A stretch of 64,000 nucleotides of DNA from the NCBI RefSeq assembly GCF_009761675.1, contig NZ_QUZH01000006.1, forward strand, positions 88,605-152,604, in the 5' to 3' direction. How positions within the stretch are numbered: position 1 is the stretch's first letter; each line of letters opens with the position of its first letter. The notes under the pieces are model-generated. The model had not been told where the DNA came from. It did no database searches and saw nothing but the letters and a program-made list of their open reading frames with translations. Positions 19,576 to 28,382 of this stretch are shown piece after piece. The DNA comes from Bhargavaea sp. CC-171006 (GTDB lineage Bacteria > Bacillota > Bacilli > Bacillales_A > Planococcaceae). The position numbers were made by a program, and so were the translations under genes.

Positions 19576-20964
19576 TCAATATTTGACCGGCTCATGCTCA
19601 TCAACCTGAACCACTTCAATTCTCTTGGAGATGCGGGTTTTATAGATCACGGCGAGCATGATAAACCAGACAGGTGTCACCATAAGGGAAATGCGCGTAT
19701 CTTCCGCAATCGCGAGCACAACCAGCACGAATGCCAGGAAAGCGAGGATCAGATAGTTGGCAAACGGGTAAAGCGGCATCTTGAATTTGTTCGCCTTGGC
19801 CAATTCAGGTCTGGTTTTGCGATATTTCAGATGACTGAGAACGGTGATTCCCCAAATGAAAATAAAGCAGACGGTGGAAATGCTCGTGATCAGGGTGAAC
19901 ACCCCTTCAGGCATGACGTAGTTCAAGATAACGGAAATCAGGATCACACCTGCCGAGAAGAACAAGGCACGGGATGGCACTTTGCGCCGGTCCAGATTGG
20001 CGAACTGCTCCGGCGCATCTTTTTCCTTGGCCAGGGAAAACAGCATCCGGCTTGTACTGAAAATGGCACTGTTGCAGGCCGAGGCCGCTGAAGTCAGAAC
20101 GACAAAATTGACGATTGCGGCAGCAGCTGCAATACCGACTGCGACAAACACTTGGACAAACGGGCTTGCTGCAGGATTAATGGCGTCCCAAGGATAGACA
20201 CTCATGATGACGAAGAGGGCACCGATATAGAAAATCAGGATCCGGATCGGGATGCTGTTGATCGCCTTTGGAAGCACTTTTTCCGGGTTTTCCGTTTCTC
20301 CGGCTGTGAGTCCGACAAGTTCAATCCCGACAAAGGCGAATACGACCATCTGGAATGACAGGATAAAGCCGTTGATGCCGTTCGGGAACAATCCGCCGTT
20401 ATTCCAGATATTTGAGAATGCGGCCGTTCCTGAATCGGTGGAAAAACCTTTCATGATCATGAAAATACCGACCACGATCAGGCCGATGATCGCGATGATT
20501 TTGATCAGGGCAAACCAAAATTCCATTTCTCCGAAAAGCTTCACGGTCGCCAGGTTCATGAGAAGCAAGACGACGAGTGCGATGAGTCCGGGCATCCATT
20601 GGGGGATCCCGGGAAACCAATACTGCGAATAGATTCCGATGGCGGTCAGGTCAGCCATGGCAATGCAGATCCAACAGAACCAATAGGTCCATCCGGTAAT
20701 GAACGCTGCCATTTCTCCGAAATAATCCTTAACAAAGTCCACAAAAGAGTGATACTCCAAATTACTCATCAGGAGTTCGCCAAGCGCACGCATAATCAGA
20801 AATAAAATAACGCCTGTGATCAGATAAGATAGTAAAATTGATGGCCCCGCCAAATGGATGGACTTTCCCGCTCCAAGGAATAACCCTGTACCGATGGCTC
20901 CCCCGATGGCAATCAGTTGTACGTGTCTGTTTTTTAAACCTCTTTCCAATGTCTGTTCCTGCAT
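19576..20964 (-). CDS. amino acid permease (APC superfamily, AAT type)
   Basis: 462 residues, 12 membrane segments. The N-terminus RGLKNRHVQLIAIGGAIGTG is the AAT-family signature shared by AapA, CycA, RocE and YbxG-type permeases; TM3-TM4 hold GWTYWFCW. It likely imports a neutral or D-amino acid by proton symport; the exact substrate is open. Two in-frame ATGs (20970, 20964) are candidates: GGGGAGGGG lies only 2 bp from the first and ~9 bp from the second, so I use 20964. The frame remains open for 33 codons farther upstream through the leader hairpin. Confidence 0.87.
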   Translation of the reverse strand: MQEQTLERGLKNRHVQLIAIGGAIGTGLFLGAGKSIHLAGPSILLSYLITGVILFLIMRALGELLMSNLEYHSFVDFVKDYFGEMAAFITGWTYWFCWICIAMADLTAIGIYSQYWFPGIPQWMPGLIALVVLLLMNLATVKLFGEMEFWFALIKIIAIIGLIVVGIFMIMKGFSTDSGTAAFSNIWNNGGLFPNGINGFILSFQMVVFAFVGIELVGLTAGETENPEKVLPKAINSIPIRILIFYIGALFVIMSVYPWDAINPAASPFVQVFVAVGIAAAAAIVNFVVLTSAASACNSAIFSTSRMLFSLAKEKDAPEQFANLDRRKVPSRALFFSAGVILISVILNYVMPEGVFTLITSISTVCFIFIWGITVLSHLKYRKTRPELAKANKFKMPLYPFANYLILAFLAFVLVVLAIAEDTRISLMVTPVWFIMLAVIYKTRISKRIEVVQVDEHEPVKY

Positions 20965-20995
20965 ATTCATTCCCCTCCCCAAAAACTCCGATGAA

Positions 20996-21036
20996 CAAAA
21001 AAAGGACAGAAGAACGCGATACTCCGGTCTTTGTCC
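20996..21036 (-). terminator. attenuator-like hairpin in the permease leader
   Basis: On the minus strand GGACAAAGA-CCG...CG-TTCTTCTGTCC forms a stem immediately followed by TTTTTTT, 32 bp before the permease start and ~95 nt into the leader. It has the form of an intrinsic terminator placed between promoter and gene. Confidence 0.6.
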
Positions 21037-21135
21037 GATTTTTTGATGAATACTCTCAATAACGAACATCTTCCTTCAACCGAACTAGAGTTCAAGATTA
21101 AGAGCATAAATAATATTTAAATTACTTATATTTGA

Positions 21136-21164
21136 ATATTAATTTTTCGGGTGAATTTTGTCAA
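21136..21164 (-). promoter_or_regulatory. strong sigma-A promoter of the amino-acid permease
   Basis: On the minus strand TTGACA (21164-21159), 17-bp spacer, TAATAT (21141-21136). It predicts a start near 21129 and a leader of ~165 nt. Confidence 0.8.
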
Positions 21165-21255
21165 TCGGCTTTTCTGACCAGGACTATGACTTTATCCTCA
21201 TTGGCTTAGCTGCAGGTTGCTTGTGGTACTCAATAATAGAAGGGAGAGAGACCAA

Positions 21256-22092
21256 TTGGACATTCCTTATGTTGAGCTGAAAGATGGTCAAAACCTGCCT
21301 GCAATGGGCTATGGCACTGTATTCCTGAAAGGCAGCGAAGCGGTTGCATCATTTCAGTCTGCAATCAATAACGGCTACCGGCTGCTGGATTCCGCCTATA
21401 ATTACGAGAACGAAGGGACACTTGGAGAGTCGATCAGGAAAAGCCGGGTCAGCAGGGAAGAACTGATCGTTACGTCCAAGCTGCCGGGACGTTATCATGA
21501 TTACAAAGAGGCGCTGAAAGCCATCGAGGAATCGCTATTCCGTACCAGTCTGGATCATTTCGACCTGTACCTGATTCACTGGCCGAACCCGAAGGAAGGC
21601 AAGTACGTGGAAGCCTGGCAGGCCATGATAGAAGCGAAAAAAAGAGGGCTTATCCGCTCAATCGGCGTCAGCAACTTCCTGCCGGAACATATGGAGCAGC
21701 TGGAGAAGGAGACAGGGGAGCTGCCGGTCATCAATCAGATCGAGATGCATCCGTTCTTTAATCAGGCTGAGCAGCGAAAATGGCATGAAGAGCGGGGAAT
21801 CATTACGGAAGCATGGAGCCCGTTGTTCCGGGGACGCGGCGTCTTGAGTGAGCCTGTCATCATTGAGCTATCGGAGAAGTATGGGAAAACCCCCGCGCAA
21901 ATTGTATTGCGCTGGCATTATCAGCATGGAGTGATCTCTATACCACGATCCGCGCATCCTGACAGGCAGCGGGAAAACATGTCGATTTTCGATTTTGAAT
22001 TGTCTTCGGAGGACATGGAGAAAGTCGATTCTCTTAGCCGCCGTGACGGCCGCATCGACGATCAGGATCCGGCGGTTTATCAGGAGTTTTGA
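21256..22092 (+). CDS. aldo/keto reductase
   Basis: 278 residues, NADPH-dependent AKR (AKR5-like). The catalytic tetrad is visible: D in RLLDSAYNYENE, Y in the same segment, K in VTSKLPGR and H in LYLIHWPNP. The NADPH phosphate-binding end ISIPRSAHPDRQRENM is typical. Translation probably starts with TTG at 21256, 8-10 bp after AAGGGAGAGAG, giving DIPYVELKDGQNLPAMGYGT as the family N-terminus; an ATG 13 codons upstream has no ribosome binding site. Substrate is not predictable. Confidence 0.88.
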   Translation: MDIPYVELKDGQNLPAMGYGTVFLKGSEAVASFQSAINNGYRLLDSAYNYENEGTLGESIRKSRVSREELIVTSKLPGRYHDYKEALKAIEESLFRTSLDHFDLYLIHWPNPKEGKYVEAWQAMIEAKKRGLIRSIGVSNFLPEHMEQLEKETGELPVINQIEMHPFFNQAEQRKWHEERGIITEAWSPLFRGRGVLSEPVIIELSEKYGKTPAQIVLRWHYQHGVISIPRSAHPDRQRENMSIFDFELSSEDMEKVDSLSRRDGRIDDQDPAVYQEF

Positions 22093-22206
22093 ATGGGTTC
22101 AAATGTCGGGGTTCATCCCCAAAGTGTCCAGCCCCGTATTTGAGTGACGTGGTCCGTCTATCGGGCGGTACGATGTTGTGATGAAGAGCTGGCTTTCACA
22201 AAGTAG

Positions 22207-22230
22207 GGGCAGTGTTGCACTGCCCTTTAT
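22207..22230 (+). terminator. terminator after the aldo/keto reductase
   Basis: GGGCAGTG-TTG-CACTGCCC followed by TTTATT, 115 bp after the stop. Short loop, good stem, moderate T-run. Confidence 0.6.
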
Positions 22231-22332
22231 TCTCATTGACTATACCGTGCAGCATGGGCTTTCCGGGTCTCTGATGCGGGTATTGTGATAAGATGAATCA
22301 TATGGAAATAGGATGAAGGGAGAGGGAGGCCC

Positions 22333-23193
22333 ATGATCAGGGTTGGCCTGACCGGATGGGGCGACCACCCGGATGTTTACAGCCCCACTTCCAAGAAAAC
22401 GGAGAAGCTGCAAGACTACAGCGGCCATTTCAAGGTTGTTGAATTGGATTCAACCTTTTACGCGATCCAGTCGGAACGGAATATCCGGAAATGGATCGGC
22501 GAGACGCCGGACGATTTCGGTTTTATCATCAAGGCGTATCAGGGCATGACGGGACACCACAGAGGGCGTCTCCCCTATGAATCGGAAGAAGAGATGTTCC
22601 GGCTTTTCCGGCTTTCGGTCGGGCCGATGCTCGAAGCCGGCAAGCTGCCGATGATCCTTGCCCAATACCCGCCTTGGTTCGACTGCACCAAAGACAATGT
22701 CGGGGTGCTGAGGAAGATGAGGGAGTATCTCGAAGGGCTGGACGTGGCCGTCGAGTTCCGGCATCAGTCCTGGTACTCGGAAAAGTACCGGGAAGGCACT
22801 CTGGAATTCCTGCGGGAGCAAGAATTCATCCATTCGGTGTGTGACGAGCCTCAGGCGGGAGACGGAAGCGTTCCCTTCGTACCGGCAGCCACCCGAGAGG
22901 ACAAAACGCTTGTCCGTCTGCACGGACGCAACACGGCCGGGTGGAAATCCAACGGGCGTGACGACAAAAAATGGCGGGAAGTCCGCTACCTGTATGATTA
23001 CAATGATAGCGAACTGGCAGGACTGGCCGAAGAGATATCCGGCATCGCTTCAGAGGATGTCTATGTCGTCTTCAACAACAACTCGGGCGGACATGCCGCT
23101 GAAAATGCCAAGCGCTTCATGGGAATCGCGGGGATTGAAACGGACCGGCCAGGCGCTCAGCAACTGGATCTGTTCGGCGGGGAGGACCTCTGA
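22333..23193 (+). CDS. yunF: DUF72 family protein YunF
   Basis: 286 residues, TIM-barrel-like DUF72 protein. Conserved segments include VGLTGWGDHPDVY at the N-terminus, VVELDSTFYAI, VEFRHQSWY and a late VVFNNNSGGHAAENA. The family is widespread and crystallised but has no assigned reaction known to me. It starts the yunF-yunE-yunD group and its TGA overlaps the ATG of the next gene by one base. Confidence 0.87.
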   Translation: MIRVGLTGWGDHPDVYSPTSKKTEKLQDYSGHFKVVELDSTFYAIQSERNIRKWIGETPDDFGFIIKAYQGMTGHHRGRLPYESEEEMFRLFRLSVGPMLEAGKLPMILAQYPPWFDCTKDNVGVLRKMREYLEGLDVAVEFRHQSWYSEKYREGTLEFLREQEFIHSVCDEPQAGDGSVPFVPAATREDKTLVRLHGRNTAGWKSNGRDDKKWREVRYLYDYNDSELAGLAEEISGIASEDVYVVFNNNSGGHAAENAKRFMGIAGIETDRPGAQQLDLFGGEDL

Positions 23194-24017
23194 TGGAGTT
23201 TGTTATTCTTGCAATAACGGGGCTGTTCGCCGGCATCGTCGGCGCTTTGGTCGGCCTCGGAGGCGGTGTGATCCTCGTGCCGGCAGCCCTTTATTTCGGC
23301 ATCACACTCGGCTGGGTGCCGGGTTTGACCCCGCAGAGGATCGTCGGCCTGTCCGTCATCATGATGATTTTCATCGGTCTGTCTTCAACGCTCTCCTATA
23401 TGAAGTCGAAGACGGTGGATTACCGGAGCGGACTGATCTTTTTCGCGGGAAGCATCCCCGGAACGATTCTGGGTGCCTACGTTAACAAAGGGCTGGATTT
23501 GCCTTCGTTTAATCTGTATTTCGGCATCCTGCTCATCTTTCTGTCCGTGCTCCTGCTCGTGAGAAAGCACCTGAAACCGGTACGATGGTTTGTCGAGCAT
23601 GGCAGGGCGCTCACTTTCCGGGATTCGGAAGGGACTGTCCATAAATACGGGTATCCCGTCTGGTTTGCGGTCATGCTGACATTCGGTGTCGGCTTTGCTT
23701 CGGGGCTCTTCGGGATCGGCGGAGGCTCGATCATCGTTCCCGCGATGATTCTGCTGTTCCTGTTTCCGCCGCATGTTGCCGTGGGCACGTCGATGTTCAT
23801 GGTCTTCCTGTCCGCCATCGTCAATGCGGCCAGCCATATCTCACTCGGCAATGTCCCGTGGCTTTATACGCTCCCAGTCGTGCCGGCTGCATACATAGGG
23901 GCGAAAGTCGGAGCGGCCCTGAACAAACGGCTGAACTCTGAAGCACTTGTGACCGCACTCCGGATCATTCTCCTGATCACGGGGATCCGGTCCATCTATG
24001 AAGGAATCTGGGGCTGA
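23193..24017 (+). CDS. yunE: TauE/SafE-family membrane transporter YunE
   Basis: 274 residues, about eight membrane segments in two repeats. Each repeat starts with a glycine-rich GxxxGGG motif: GALVGLGGGVILVPA (about residue 20) and GLFGIGGGSIIVPAMI (about residue 170). The family exports sulfite, sulfoacetate or related anions in other bacteria; substrate here is unknown. Translationally coupled to yunF (1 bp overlap). Confidence 0.88.
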   Translation: MEFVILAITGLFAGIVGALVGLGGGVILVPAALYFGITLGWVPGLTPQRIVGLSVIMMIFIGLSSTLSYMKSKTVDYRSGLIFFAGSIPGTILGAYVNKGLDLPSFNLYFGILLIFLSVLLLVRKHLKPVRWFVEHGRALTFRDSEGTVHKYGYPVWFAVMLTFGVGFASGLFGIGGGSIIVPAMILLFLFPPHVAVGTSMFMVFLSAIVNAASHISLGNVPWLYTLPVVPAAYIGAKVGAALNKRLNSEALVTALRIILLITGIRSIYEGIWG

Positions 24018-24024
24018 TTGCACG

Positions 24025-25404
24025 TTGAAAGAAACCATTCACATTTACCATACGAATGACCTTCACAGCCATTTTGAAAGGTGGCCGAGAATCCGGGATT
24101 TCCTAATGAAGCGCAAGGCGCTCCATAAGGAACAGGGAGAAGCCTGCTATCTGTTTGATATTGGTGACCATATCGACCGTTCCCATCCCTATACGGATGC
24201 CACGAGGGGGAAAGGGAATGTCATCATGCTGAATGAAATCGGCTATGATGCCGTCACGATCGGCAACAATGAGGGCATCACCCTTTCACCTGAAGAACTC
24301 ACTGATCTTTACGGGGAAGCGGAATTTCCTGTCGTTCTGGACAATCTTTTCATGGAAGACGGAAACCGGCCCGGCTGGATGGTTCCTGACGCCTATCTGA
24401 CGACCCGCTCCGGCATCCGCATCGGGCTGATTGCCGCGACTGCCGATTTCAGCACGTCCTATGAACGAATGGGATGGAAGGTGACCGGTCCGCGCTCAGC
24501 ACTTGAGGCGGCAGCGCCCCGAGTCAGCAGACAGTCGGACATTCTGGTCTGCCTCTCGCATATGGGGTCTTCGGAAGACGACCGGCTTGCGGATCACACG
24601 GAAGGCCGGATCGATGTCATCCTCGGCGGACATACCCATCACCTGTATCCGGACGGCAGGGAAGTTGGCGGCACGCTGATCGCCGCTGCCGGCAAGTGGG
24701 GGCAGTACATCGGTGAGGTTACACTGACATTCGACCATGCTGAAGGCCGGGTCGTACAAGCCCGTGCCGAGGTCCATGATACGGAGACCCTTCCCAAACC
24801 CGATGACGATACGGGCTATGACCGGCAGTTAAGGGAGAAGGCGGCGGATCTCCTGTCGGCAACCGTGTTTTTGAATCCAACTGAATTGAAGGGGGGCTGG
24901 GACGGTCCGACGCCGCTTTCCGATCTGTTTGCCGACGCCCTCCTTTTCCACACAGGCGCCGACTGCGCCATGTTCAACTCGGGCATCTTGCTCGGAGGAC
25001 TGCCTGAAGGTCCCATTTCCGGCATGGACCTGCACAGGCTGCTGCCGCATCCGATCAACCCCTGTGTCATCACGCTGTCAGGCGCAGAACTTGAAGAGGC
25101 GTATGATCTGAGTCTGAATCCCGAATGGCCGGACATCCGGCTCAAAGGCCTGGGGTTCCGGGGCGAGAAGATGGGGGCGATGATCCATCAAGGAATCGGC
25201 CGCGGAAAGGACGGAAAGCTGTATATATCAGGAAGTCCGGCGGATTCGGACCGCATGTACATGCTTGCAACGTTGGATCTGTTCACATATGGGTTCTTTT
25301 TCCCGGCATTCAAGCAGGCCAGGAAAGAATACTTCATGCCGGAATTGATCAGGGACGTCCTCGCCGGATATGCCATCCGGAAGTTTGGAACCCCGTCCTC
25401 ATAA
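24025..25404 (+). CDS. yunD: metallophosphoesterase / 5'-nucleotidase family protein YunD
   Basis: 459 residues. N-terminal calcineurin-like phosphoesterase domain with IYHTNDLHSHFERW, FDIGDHIDRS, IGNNEG and GGHTHH metal-ligand motifs; C-terminal 5'-nucleotidase domain with FNSGILLGGLPEG. No signal peptide is visible, so unlike secreted UshA-type enzymes it is probably cytosolic. TTG at 24025 gives the N-terminus KETIHIYHTND that I expect for YunD; ATG at 23998, overlapping yunE by 20 bp, is the alternative and would add nine residues. Neither has a strong ribosome binding site. Confidence 0.85.
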   Translation: MKETIHIYHTNDLHSHFERWPRIRDFLMKRKALHKEQGEACYLFDIGDHIDRSHPYTDATRGKGNVIMLNEIGYDAVTIGNNEGITLSPEELTDLYGEAEFPVVLDNLFMEDGNRPGWMVPDAYLTTRSGIRIGLIAATADFSTSYERMGWKVTGPRSALEAAAPRVSRQSDILVCLSHMGSSEDDRLADHTEGRIDVILGGHTHHLYPDGREVGGTLIAAAGKWGQYIGEVTLTFDHAEGRVVQARAEVHDTETLPKPDDDTGYDRQLREKAADLLSATVFLNPTELKGGWDGPTPLSDLFADALLFHTGADCAMFNSGILLGGLPEGPISGMDLHRLLPHPINPCVITLSGAELEEAYDLSLNPEWPDIRLKGLGFRGEKMGAMIHQGIGRGKDGKLYISGSPADSDRMYMLATLDLFTYGFFFPAFKQARKEYFMPELIRDVLAGYAIRKFGTPSS

Positions 25405-25446
25405 ATTGATCCCTCTCCCCGTAAGATGGGGCAGGGGGATTATTTA

Positions 25447-26223
25447 TTGAAGTTTCCTTATGCGCGCAGGAGGAGGCTGCGATCCAGGTCGGGAAAGAGG
25501 AGGCTCCTGCCGCTTCTCCTCCCGGTCGGACTCATCCTGATGGCGGGATTTTTCTATTTCACCAATGCTCGTCTTGGACCGGCGCTCACGCAATACGCGG
25601 AAGTGCAGACCCAGAAAATCGCATCCGAGGTCATTGCGAAGGCGATTGATGCCCGGACTGCCAATGTGCTCGACATAAACGACATTATTGAATACGTTCC
25701 GTCTGAACAATCGGAAGTGGTGACGGCAAAATTAAACACGGAAATCATCAACCGGTTTATTGCAGAAACCCACCGACTGGTTTCGGATCATCTGGAAATG
25801 GCAGAAGCGGGAGAACTGAACACGTTGCCGAAGCTCGAGAACATCGAGTACGATGTGGAGACAATGAAGGACAGGGACGGGATTGTGTTTTTCGTGCCGC
25901 TCGGGCAGGCGATCGGCATGCCTATTTTAGGGAATCTGGGGCCGAAGATACCGATCCGATTCCATGTGATCGGTGACGTACATGCCAACCCGAAAACAGA
26001 AATCCGTGAGTTTGGCATCAACAATGCACTTGTTCAAGTGGATGCGATCATCCAGGTGAATGTTCAAATCATCGTGCCATTTGCGTCCAAGCAATCGAGA
26101 GTCGAGCAACGGATCCCGATTGCCATCGGGCTCGTTCAGGGGCAGGTGCCGCATATCTTCAACAAAGGGGAGAATGTGGATCCGCCGTCGATCGAGGTGC
26201 CGATCCCGCTTCCTGAGGAATAA
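25447..26223 (+). CDS. yunB: sporulation protein YunB
   Basis: 258 residues, single N-terminal membrane segment (about residues 20-38, LLPLLLPVGLILMAGFFYFT-like) after a very arginine-rich stretch, then an outer domain. Matches YunB, a SigmaE-controlled mother-cell membrane protein needed for normal sporulation in B. subtilis. TTG at 25447 has an AGGGGG site 8 bp upstream; an ATG seven codons earlier sits before the ribosome binding site and is unlikely. Its presence is the best evidence that this organism forms spores. Confidence 0.88.
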   Translation: MKFPYARRRRLRSRSGKRRLLPLLLPVGLILMAGFFYFTNARLGPALTQYAEVQTQKIASEVIAKAIDARTANVLDINDIIEYVPSEQSEVVTAKLNTEIINRFIAETHRLVSDHLEMAEAGELNTLPKLENIEYDVETMKDRDGIVFFVPLGQAIGMPILGNLGPKIPIRFHVIGDVHANPKTEIREFGINNALVQVDAIIQVNVQIIVPFASKQSRVEQRIPIAIGLVQGQVPHIFNKGENVDPPSIEVPIPLPEE

Positions 26224-26230
26224 GTTGCTA

Positions 26231-26259
26231 TTGCAATCGGCAGGGTCATCTATTATAAT
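26231..26259 (+). promoter_or_regulatory. promoter of the lysine riboswitch transcript
   Basis: TTGCAA, 17-bp spacer, perfect TATAAT (26254-26259). Confidence 0.85.
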
Positions 26260-26284
26260 CGGTGACATGGTATGAATAGAATCG

Positions 26285-26460
26285 ATTGGGTAGAGGCCGC
26301 AATCGCTTATGAGTAGCACACGTGAGTTGACAACGATGACCGTGCGTAAAAGGAAGCATTGCCGAAGTGGACCGGAGCAGTCAGTGAAGGTCCGCTGGGG
26401 CCATTCCGAACAGGGATGGCACTGTCATGCGGGAAGATCTGCATGGAGAGCTACAGATCG
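26285..26460 (+). ncRNA. lysine (L-box) riboswitch
   Basis: Contains the L-box conserved blocks in order: GGGTAGAGGCCGC, CTTATGAGTAGC, GGAAGCATTGCCGAAG, GCTGGGGCCATTCCGAACAG, TGGCACTGTCATGCGGGAAG and TGGAGAGCTAC, where GTAG near the start pairs with CTAC at the end (P1). Lysine binding would favour the downstream terminator at 26503. TACGTT (26461-26466) can pair with AACGTA (26490-26495) as an alternative antiterminator. It controls the NhaC-family transporter that follows. Confidence 0.93.
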
Positions 26461-26502
26461 TACGTTGTAATGAGTTATTTCAACTGACGAACGTAGTGGA
26501 CG

Positions 26503-26547
26503 GCCGGCTTCCCTTTGCGCCAACAGCGCAGGGTGCCGGCTGTTTTT
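26503..26547 (+). terminator. terminator of the lysine riboswitch
   Basis: GCCGGC-(TTCCCTTTGCGC/GCGCAGGG)-GCCGGC stem followed by TGTTTTTGCTTTT, 50 bp before the transporter start. Confidence 0.88.
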
Positions 26548-26596
26548 GCTTTTGCGGAAAAGCTTTTACCCCTTCAAAAAAAATGGAGGAATCAAA

Positions 26597-28192
26597 ATGT
26601 CAGGTACTATATTCTCGATCCTGCCGCCGATTATCGCCATCGTCATGGTACTGATCACGAAACGTGTACTTCTCTCACTCGGCACAGGTATTATTGCAGG
26701 GGCATTGATCGTGGCCTCATTCAGCCCGCTGGAATCGATCAAAGCGTTCTGGACGGCGCTTACGATCACTTTCTGGGACGGCGGCCTGAACACATATAAC
26801 ATTTTCATTATGCTGTTTGTCATCTTGCTTGGCGTTCTTACAGCATTTGTGAGCCTTTCCGGAGGGAGCCGTGCATTTGCAGAATGGGCAACAAAGCGTA
26901 TCCGGACCCGGCGGGGGGCCAGATTGCTTCCGGTATTTCTCGGAATCCTGATTTTCGTCGATGATTACTTTAATGCTCTTGCCGTCGGACAGATTGCTCG
27001 TCCCGTTACGGATAGCCACAAGATTTCACGCGCCAAACTGGCATATTTCATCGACTCGACTTCGGCACCGATTTGTGCGATTGCCCCGATCTCCAGTTGG
27101 GGTGCTTACCTGATCGGAGTCATCGGAACAATCCTGGCGGGTGCATCGGTTGTTTCTTATTCTGCGCTCGAGGCATTCCTGCTCATGATCCCGATGAACT
27201 TCTATGTACTCTCCACTCTGGTCTTTGTGCTCTTCGCGGCACTCACCAACTTTGACTTCGGGGAGATGCGCAAACATGAGCGCAGGGCGATTGAAAAAGG
27301 TGAATTGTTTGATCCGAATAAGGAAGTGCCGGGTGAACTCAAGGAAGAATTCCCTGTCCACAACAATGGCCGTGTCATCGACCTTGTCCTGCCGATTGTC
27401 ACACTCGTCGCCGTCACCTTTGGCACAATGATGCTGACGGGCTATCGGGGGAGCATGGCCGAATACGGCCGGGCGGATATCTGGACCATCTTTGAGATGA
27501 CCGATGTTCCACTGTCGCTTCTTGCGGGCGGACTTGCAGGTGTGGCGATTGCTTTTATTCTCTATATGACCCAGCCGGGCAAAGCGGATTATCAGAAGTC
27601 GCGCTTTATCCTCCCGGCATTCATCAGCGGAGTCAGGGCGATGATGCCGGCGGTATCCATCCTCGTTCTCGCATGGGCACTTACGTATCTGATCGGTGAG
27701 CTTGAAACAGGTGCATTCCTCTCGCAAGTGGTGGAGAGCGCCAACATTCCAACTGAACTTCTGCCGGCAATCATGTTTATCCTGGCAGGAATAATGGCCT
27801 TTTCTACAGGGACTTCCTGGGGCTCGTTCGGTATCCTCCTCCCGATTGCGGGTGAAATCATGCTGAATGCGGCGCCTGAGATGCTGATTGCATCCCTTGC
27901 AGCCGTTCTTGGCGGTGCGGTGTTCGGAGACCACTGTTCACCGATATCTGATTCTACAATCATGTCTTCGACAGGGGCGGGTTCAAACCATATCGATCAT
28001 GTTTCCACACAACTTCCGTATGCACTTGTAAGCGCAGTGTTTGCGGCAATCGGATATGTGGTGATGGGGTTAACAGGTTCTCTTGTTGCCGGCCTTGCAA
28101 CTGTAGCGCTCCTTCTGGCAACGGTTATTGTCATTTGGATGATGAAAGGACGTACGGCAACTCCGGCTATGCATGGAAATACCGAGAACTGA
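26597..28192 (+). CDS. NhaC-family Na+/H+ antiporter-like transporter, lysine-regulated
   Basis: 531 residues, about 11-12 membrane segments, NhaC superfamily. Typical blocks are FLGILIFVDDYFNALAVG, DSTSAPICAIAPISSWGAY and the late GDHCSPISDSTIMSSTGAG. Members under L-box control (called LysW in comparative work) are predicted lysine importers rather than pure Na+/H+ antiporters; because a lysine riboswitch precedes it, I infer a lysine carrier. ATG at 26597 follows a TGGAGG site. A perfect terminator follows the stop. Confidence 0.88.
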   Translation: MSGTIFSILPPIIAIVMVLITKRVLLSLGTGIIAGALIVASFSPLESIKAFWTALTITFWDGGLNTYNIFIMLFVILLGVLTAFVSLSGGSRAFAEWATKRIRTRRGARLLPVFLGILIFVDDYFNALAVGQIARPVTDSHKISRAKLAYFIDSTSAPICAIAPISSWGAYLIGVIGTILAGASVVSYSALEAFLLMIPMNFYVLSTLVFVLFAALTNFDFGEMRKHERRAIEKGELFDPNKEVPGELKEEFPVHNNGRVIDLVLPIVTLVAVTFGTMMLTGYRGSMAEYGRADIWTIFEMTDVPLSLLAGGLAGVAIAFILYMTQPGKADYQKSRFILPAFISGVRAMMPAVSILVLAWALTYLIGELETGAFLSQVVESANIPTELLPAIMFILAGIMAFSTGTSWGSFGILLPIAGEIMLNAAPEMLIASLAAVLGGAVFGDHCSPISDSTIMSSTGAGSNHIDHVSTQLPYALVSAVFAAIGYVVMGLTGSLVAGLATVALLLATVIVIWMMKGRTATPAMHGNTEN

Positions 28193-28193
28193 G

Positions 28194-28226
28194 ACAAAAG
28201 ACAGGGTAAAACCCTGTCTTTTGTTG
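28194..28226 (+). terminator. terminator after the lysine transporter
   Basis: Perfect 14-bp stem ACAAAAGACAGGGT / ACCCTGTCTTTTGT with a 3-nt loop and T-rich 3' side. Confidence 0.92.
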
Positions 28227-28260
28227 TATCTTCAAAACTTGTCGAAAAAGAAAAAAGACT

Positions 28261-28289
28261 TTGACTTCATATTTGGGGGTCGTTATACT
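28261..28289 (+). promoter_or_regulatory. promoter of the metPS-like NSS operon
   Basis: TTGACT (28261-28266), 17-bp spacer, TATACT (28284-28289). Confidence 0.82.
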
Positions 28290-28382
28290 TACAATAGAGT
28301 TAAAGAAGTCTGAATAAAATAAATCTTCCCGTTTATTAAAAATGTGGGGGATAACCGGGGAGAGACATCAAGGGGGATCAAT

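Noticed and set aside
19364..19586. short open frames on both strands between staygreen and the permease as a broken transposase
   Set aside because: No recognisable transposase motif, no ribosome binding site, and the terminator stem explains part of the open frame.
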